42,286 nucleotides of DNA from an uncultured Clostridia bacterium (GTDB lineage Bacteria; Bacillota; Clostridia; Christensenellales; Aristaeellaceae): the NCBI GenBank assembly GCA_934647165.1, contig CAKUFA010000019.1:1-42286 (forward strand), written 5' to 3'. Below, one piece after another: positions 40,107 through 42,286 of this stretch (position 1 is its first letter; every line of letters begins with the position of its first letter). The notes beneath the pieces were generated by a model. That model saw nothing but the letters and a program-made list of their open reading frames with translations. It did not search any database and was not told the DNA's origin. A program made the position numbers and the translations under genes.

Positions 40107-40316
40107 ATGATTGCATCGTTTGTTGCGGGTATATCAGTGGTAATGATTGTGCCGGGCATGGGTGTATATGCAGCGGGCACGGGTGCATATTTTGCAGTAG
40201 GCATTTTGATCTTCATCGTCGGTTCGCTGCTTTCGTGGATCGGTTCTTTCTTTACCTACGGCTATGGTGAACTGGTTGAGAACTCCGCGAAAATTGCCGA
40301 AAAAATGGAAAAATAA
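40107..40316 (+). CDS. Small membrane protein, probably an N-terminally truncated remnant
   Basis: 69 aa from ATG 40107, without any recognisable RBS. The protein has two hydrophobic helices (about 2-17 and 29-50) and ends WIGSFFTYGYGELVENSAKIAEKMEK, an ending I associate with small zinc-ribbon or DUF-type membrane proteins of Clostridia that normally carry a further N-terminal part. The frame stays open upstream to a TAA at 40068-40070 and gives NCILG just before the ATG, so coding-like sequence continues before the only start. I suspect a gene fragment. Function unknown. Confidence 0.45.
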   Translation: MIASFVAGISVVMIVPGMGVYAAGTGAYFAVGILIFIVGSLLSWIGSFFTYGYGELVENSAKIAEKMEK

Positions 40317-40352
40317 CAGGAAAAACAATATTCCGAAAGAAATCATGCGATT

Positions 40353-40382
40353 CCGCCTCTCTACTTAGGGGGGCGGTTTTCT
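40353..40382 (+). terminator. Terminator after the small membrane protein
   Basis: CCGCC (40353-40357) pairs with GGCGG (40372-40376), with further T-C-T/A-G-G pairing possible inside, followed by TTTTCTT. Confidence 0.7.
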
Positions 40383-40475
40383 TATATCAAAAAGGCACCA
40401 AGCCGGGCATTGGGCGGATGAATTGGATGGATAAAGGGATGGTTCAAATTATCCTTGATGTTTCTTTATTGATGA

Positions 40476-40504
40476 TTCAACAATAAGATGAAATTGTATA
40501 TAAT
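40476..40504 (+). promoter_or_regulatory. Possible second, upstream promoter of the XRE regulator gene
   Basis: TTCAAC (40476-40481), 17 bp, TATAAT (40499-40504). The stretch also holds inverted repeats TTATTG/CAATAA and GATGATT/AATCATC, which could be regulator sites. The region 40383-40475 has no gene and nothing else clear. Confidence 0.45.
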
Positions 40505-40544
40505 CATCAAAAAGCACAAATAATCTGCAAAAAGGCATTTAACC

Positions 40545-40573
40545 TTGAAAAGATGTCTAAAATTCGCTATAAT
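40545..40573 (+). promoter_or_regulatory. SigA promoter of the XRE regulator gene
   Basis: TTGAAA (40545-40550), 17 bp, TATAAT (40568-40573), 34 nt before the GTG start. Confidence 0.85.
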
Positions 40574-40607
40574 GGCAGCGTATGAAACGATGAAAAGAGG
40601 AACAAAC

Positions 40608-41375
40608 GTGGAACAATTTGGAGTGCAGCTTTTTACGGCACGCAAGGCGAAAGGTTACACCCAGGAGCAGCTGGCGGAAAAGCTGAACATATCCCGCACC
40701 AATATTTCCCGCTGGGAAAGCGGAAAAATGATGCCTGATTTGGATACCATCAAGCGTTTGTCGCAATTATTGGATTATAATTTTTTTGCGGAACAGAACG
40801 AAAGCGCAGAGACATTACCCCCGGAAGTTACGGTTTCAGCAATATCCGAGCCTGTGCAGGAAGATACGCTGCACGCTGCGTCACTGAAAAAAACAGGTGG
40901 GAAAAAACCGCTGCTCATTGCAGCGAGCGTTCTTGTCCTTGCGGTGATTATTGTCATGCTGTTGCTGAACAGTCATTTGCTGGGCGGAAAGCCGAAGGCA
41001 AACGTTGTTATTACGCCGATGGAAAATCCGACCTATGTTATTCACGGAACGGAGAATGATTTTCGTGACGGCTTTGGCTGGCACTATCAGTTTCAATATG
41101 AAGAAACAACAGGCGTGCCTTTTACGATCAAGGAGTATATTGTAACTACCGTCGGGGACGGCGGCCAGGAATACAACGATTATTACACAGGCGATGACGT
41201 TGCCCAGTGGTTTGGCACTCCAACGCTCCAAAAAGGTGCACCGAAAATGCTGACGGGCGGCTTTCCGCTTGACGGCGTGTGTGGCGTTCGCGTGACCCTC
41301 AACGGTGTAGATGACAATGGAAATAACCTTTCCTTCTCTGGATATGTTACATTGTCGAAAGAAATTAAGAAATAG
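40608..41375 (+). CDS. Membrane-anchored XRE-family regulator with an extracytoplasmic domain
   Basis: 255 aa from GTG 40608, which has AGAGG 8 nt upstream; earlier ATGs in frame overlap the promoter or lack an RBS. Residues 1-62 are a classic XRE helix-turn-helix (FGVQLFTARKAKGYTQEQLAEKLNISRTNISRWESGK). A linker of about 35 residues leads to one transmembrane helix (LLIAASVLVLAVIIVMLLLNSHLL, about residues 100-123). The last 125 residues (VVITPMENPTYVIHG to GYVTLSKEIKK) are beta-rich and should lie outside the cell; I do not recognise this domain. The layout suggests a one-component sensor that carries an outside signal to DNA. The gene downstream codes a secreted protein. Confidence 0.85.
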   Translation: MEQFGVQLFTARKAKGYTQEQLAEKLNISRTNISRWESGKMMPDLDTIKRLSQLLDYNFFAEQNESAETLPPEVTVSAISEPVQEDTLHAASLKKTGGKKPLLIAASVLVLAVIIVMLLLNSHLLGGKPKANVVITPMENPTYVIHGTENDFRDGFGWHYQFQYEETTGVPFTIKEYIVTTVGDGGQEYNDYYTGDDVAQWFGTPTLQKGAPKMLTGGFPLDGVCGVRVTLNGVDDNGNNLSFSGYVTLSKEIKK

Positions 41376-41390
41376 TTTCTTGCGTCTATC

Positions 41391-41414
41391 CGCCTCTTTG
41401 GAGGCGTTTTTTTT
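41391..41414 (+). terminator. Terminator after the XRE regulator gene
   Basis: CGCCTC (41391-41396), TTTG loop, GAGGCG (41401-41406), then eight T residues. Confidence 0.92.
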
Positions 41415-41435
41415 GTATTTTGGAGCCGAAAACCA

Positions 41436-41489
41436 CAATGTGCATGATTTGCACATTGTTCACACGGAATGTGCACAATCTGCACGTGC
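41436..41489. promoter_or_regulatory. Twin palindromic sites 31 bp apart
   Basis: Site 1 (41436-41458) is a perfect inverted repeat of CAATGTGCA around a 5-bp centre. Site 2 (41467-41489) is a weaker copy with arms AATGTGCA and TGCACGTG, also with a 5-bp centre. Their centres are 31 bp apart, close to three helical turns, as expected for co-operative binding of two regulator dimers on one DNA face. They precede the repeat and promoter-like region of the secreted protein gene. Confidence 0.65.
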
Positions 41490-41507
41490 TTATCACTTTC
41501 TTGAAGG

Positions 41508-41544
41508 TACAATAGGCATAGGCGATACAATTAGACATAGGCGA
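41508..41544. repeat. Tandem 18/19-bp direct repeat with -10-like hexamers
   Basis: Two adjacent copies, 41508-41525 and 41526-41544, both read TACAAT...CATAGGCGA and differ by one insertion and one substitution. TACAAT could act as a -10 box in each copy; TTGAAG at 41501-41506 lies 19 bp before the second, too far for an ideal promoter. Confidence 0.6.
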
Positions 41545-41562
41545 AAGGAGAGAAAGGAGGCT

Positions 41563-41627
41563 ATGGTATATCTAGATGGCTGATGGCGGCATCCCTTGCA
41601 GGAGGAAGTGCATTGATCGCTGCCTAA
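41563..41627 (+). other. Two overlapping mini-ORFs, possible leader peptides or decayed small gene
   Basis: ATG 41563 opens MVYLDG and stops at TGA 41581-41583, which overlaps ATG 41583 that opens MAASLAGGSALIAA, ending at TAA 41625-41627. The purine-rich stretch GAAAGGAGAGAAAGGAGG lies just before, although the last AGGAGG is only 2 nt from the first ATG. Together the two pieces read like a small hydrophobic protein broken by a frame change. I cannot tell a leader from a relic. From 41628 to 41738 I see only the RBS of the next gene. Confidence 0.25.
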
Positions 41628-41738
41628 ACGGCTAACCTTGCGCCTGACAGGACTTACAGCATTTCCCTGCTGTTTGCCGCTCAGAACCTGTGTCTGGATG
41701 TATGAAGAAGAAATCGATTGGAAAAGAAGGAAAACAAA

Positions 41739-42286
41739 ATGAAAAAGAAACTGGTTGCGCTTATTGCATTGATGATATTCATGCTTGTTCCGTTGTCCGG
41801 TCTGGCCTATAGAAATGCTTTCTGGAGCGGCAATACCTATTACTGGTTTTGGCGAACGGACTCGGATGGAAACGCCCAGTATCATTACGGAACGGTTACC
41901 CAGGAAAACTCCGGATCGGCCACATGGGAAGAAAAACCTACTTGCACCACTCCGGGTAAGGTGACGGTTTTCTGCAGGCAGCTGCATAGTCCAGGCGGGC
42001 TTAGCATGGATTTTTGGTGCAGAGCATGGAAGGAAGTTACCATCGCCGCCTTAGGCCATTCCGTATCCGAGTATCAGACGATCGCGGCGACCTGTCAGGC
42101 TAATGCGAAAAAAGTCGGCACCTGCTCCCGCTGCAACCAGGAGGTTTCGGAAGAAATTGCAGGAACAAAGCTGGCACATACGATTGAAGTCCTTCCTGCC
42201 GTGCCCGCCACCTGCACGAGCACTGGCCTGACTGAAGGGAAAAAGTGCAGCGTGTGCGACACCGTCATCACGGCACAGCAGACGAT
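41739..42286 (+). CDS. Secreted protein with Cys-x-x-Cys repeat units, 5' part (3' end outside window)
   Basis: The frame is open from ATG 41739 to the window end, giving 182 complete codons, with GAAGGAAAA before the start. Residues 1-23 form a signal peptide (MKKKLVALIALMIFMLVPLSGLAY). An aromatic-rich stretch (AFWSGNTYYWFW) follows. From about residue 65 there are repeating units of the form P-x-C/A-T-C-T, then G, then C-S-x-C, then alanine-leucine-x-H (TCQANAKKVGTCSRCNQEV and TCTSTGLTEGKKCSVCDTVI). Such units are common in large surface proteins of gut Firmicutes, where cysteine pairs may form disulfides or bind metal. The function is not known, and the full length lies outside the window. 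Confidence 0.8.
   Translation, partial: MKKKLVALIALMIFMLVPLSGLAYRNAFWSGNTYYWFWRTDSDGNAQYHYGTVTQENSGSATWEEKPTCTTPGKVTVFCRQLHSPGGLSMDFWCRAWKEVTIAALGHSVSEYQTIAATCQANAKKVGTCSRCNQEVSEEIAGTKLAHTIEVLPAVPATCTSTGLTEGKKCSVCDTVITAQQT

Noticed and set aside
1..42286. CRISPR arrays, rRNA and tRNA genes
   Set aside because: No regularly spaced repeats with unique spacers, no rRNA blocks and no tRNA-like cloverleaf with a CCA end were recognised by eye; a tRNAscan run would settle tRNAs.

Overview
The window is about 42 kb of moderately GC-rich DNA (GC judged by eye) from a Gram-positive, endospore-forming member of the Clostridia, probably a gut or rumen commensal. The sporulation sigma factor SigG, the ctsR-mcsA-mcsB-clpC operon, the CdaA/CdaR pair, BioY, strong AGGAGG-type ribosome binding sites, SigA promoters with 17-bp spacers and U-tailed terminators all point to Firmicutes. 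Genus and species cannot be read from the sequence. No rRNA, tRNA, CRISPR array or full-length transposase was seen.

Layout. 1-6000: a plus-strand carbohydrate locus with a sugar-binding protein cut by the left edge, an MGH1-like glycoside hydrolase, a Gfo/Idh/MocA protein without the usual EKP lysine, and a PL22 (oligogalacturonate lyase)-like propeller that keeps the expected metal ligands. 6000-11000: a YkvA-like protein, a D-2-hydroxyacid dehydrogenase with an AEC transporter, sigG, and a MATE exporter. 11100-18100: a decayed GNAT-like gene, purB, a MIF-like protein, cdaA-cdaR, a membrane protein of unknown function and an RsmF-type methyltransferase. 18100-23100 (minus strand): a nucleotidyltransferase and NahK-like kinase pair, a DUF6273-like lipoprotein and a polysaccharide flippase. 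23100-31550 (plus strand): bioY behind a BirA-like operator, a DUF853/HerA-like ATPase, an EamA permease with a GH3 glycosidase, and a phosphodiesterase with a ribokinase. 31550-36560: the ctsR-mcsA-mcsB-clpC operon on the minus strand, bracketed by two almost identical 160-bp MITEs. 36600-40050: a GntR/FCD regulator, a PHP phosphatase and an M3 oligopeptidase. 40050-42286: a more accessory end with a fragmentary membrane protein, a membrane-anchored XRE regulator, a repeat-rich intergenic region and a secreted cysteine-motif protein cut by the right edge.

Most genes are ordinary housekeeping or carbohydrate-utilisation functions. The most distinctive structures are the MITE pair (4-bp YTAA target duplications, 159/160 identical, fold-back architecture) around the protein quality-control operon, the BirA-like operator at bioY, the carbohydrate locus with its altered Gfo/Idh protein, and the twin palindromes plus tandem repeats before the secreted protein at the right end. 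No wholly new multi-gene system can be claimed from this window.
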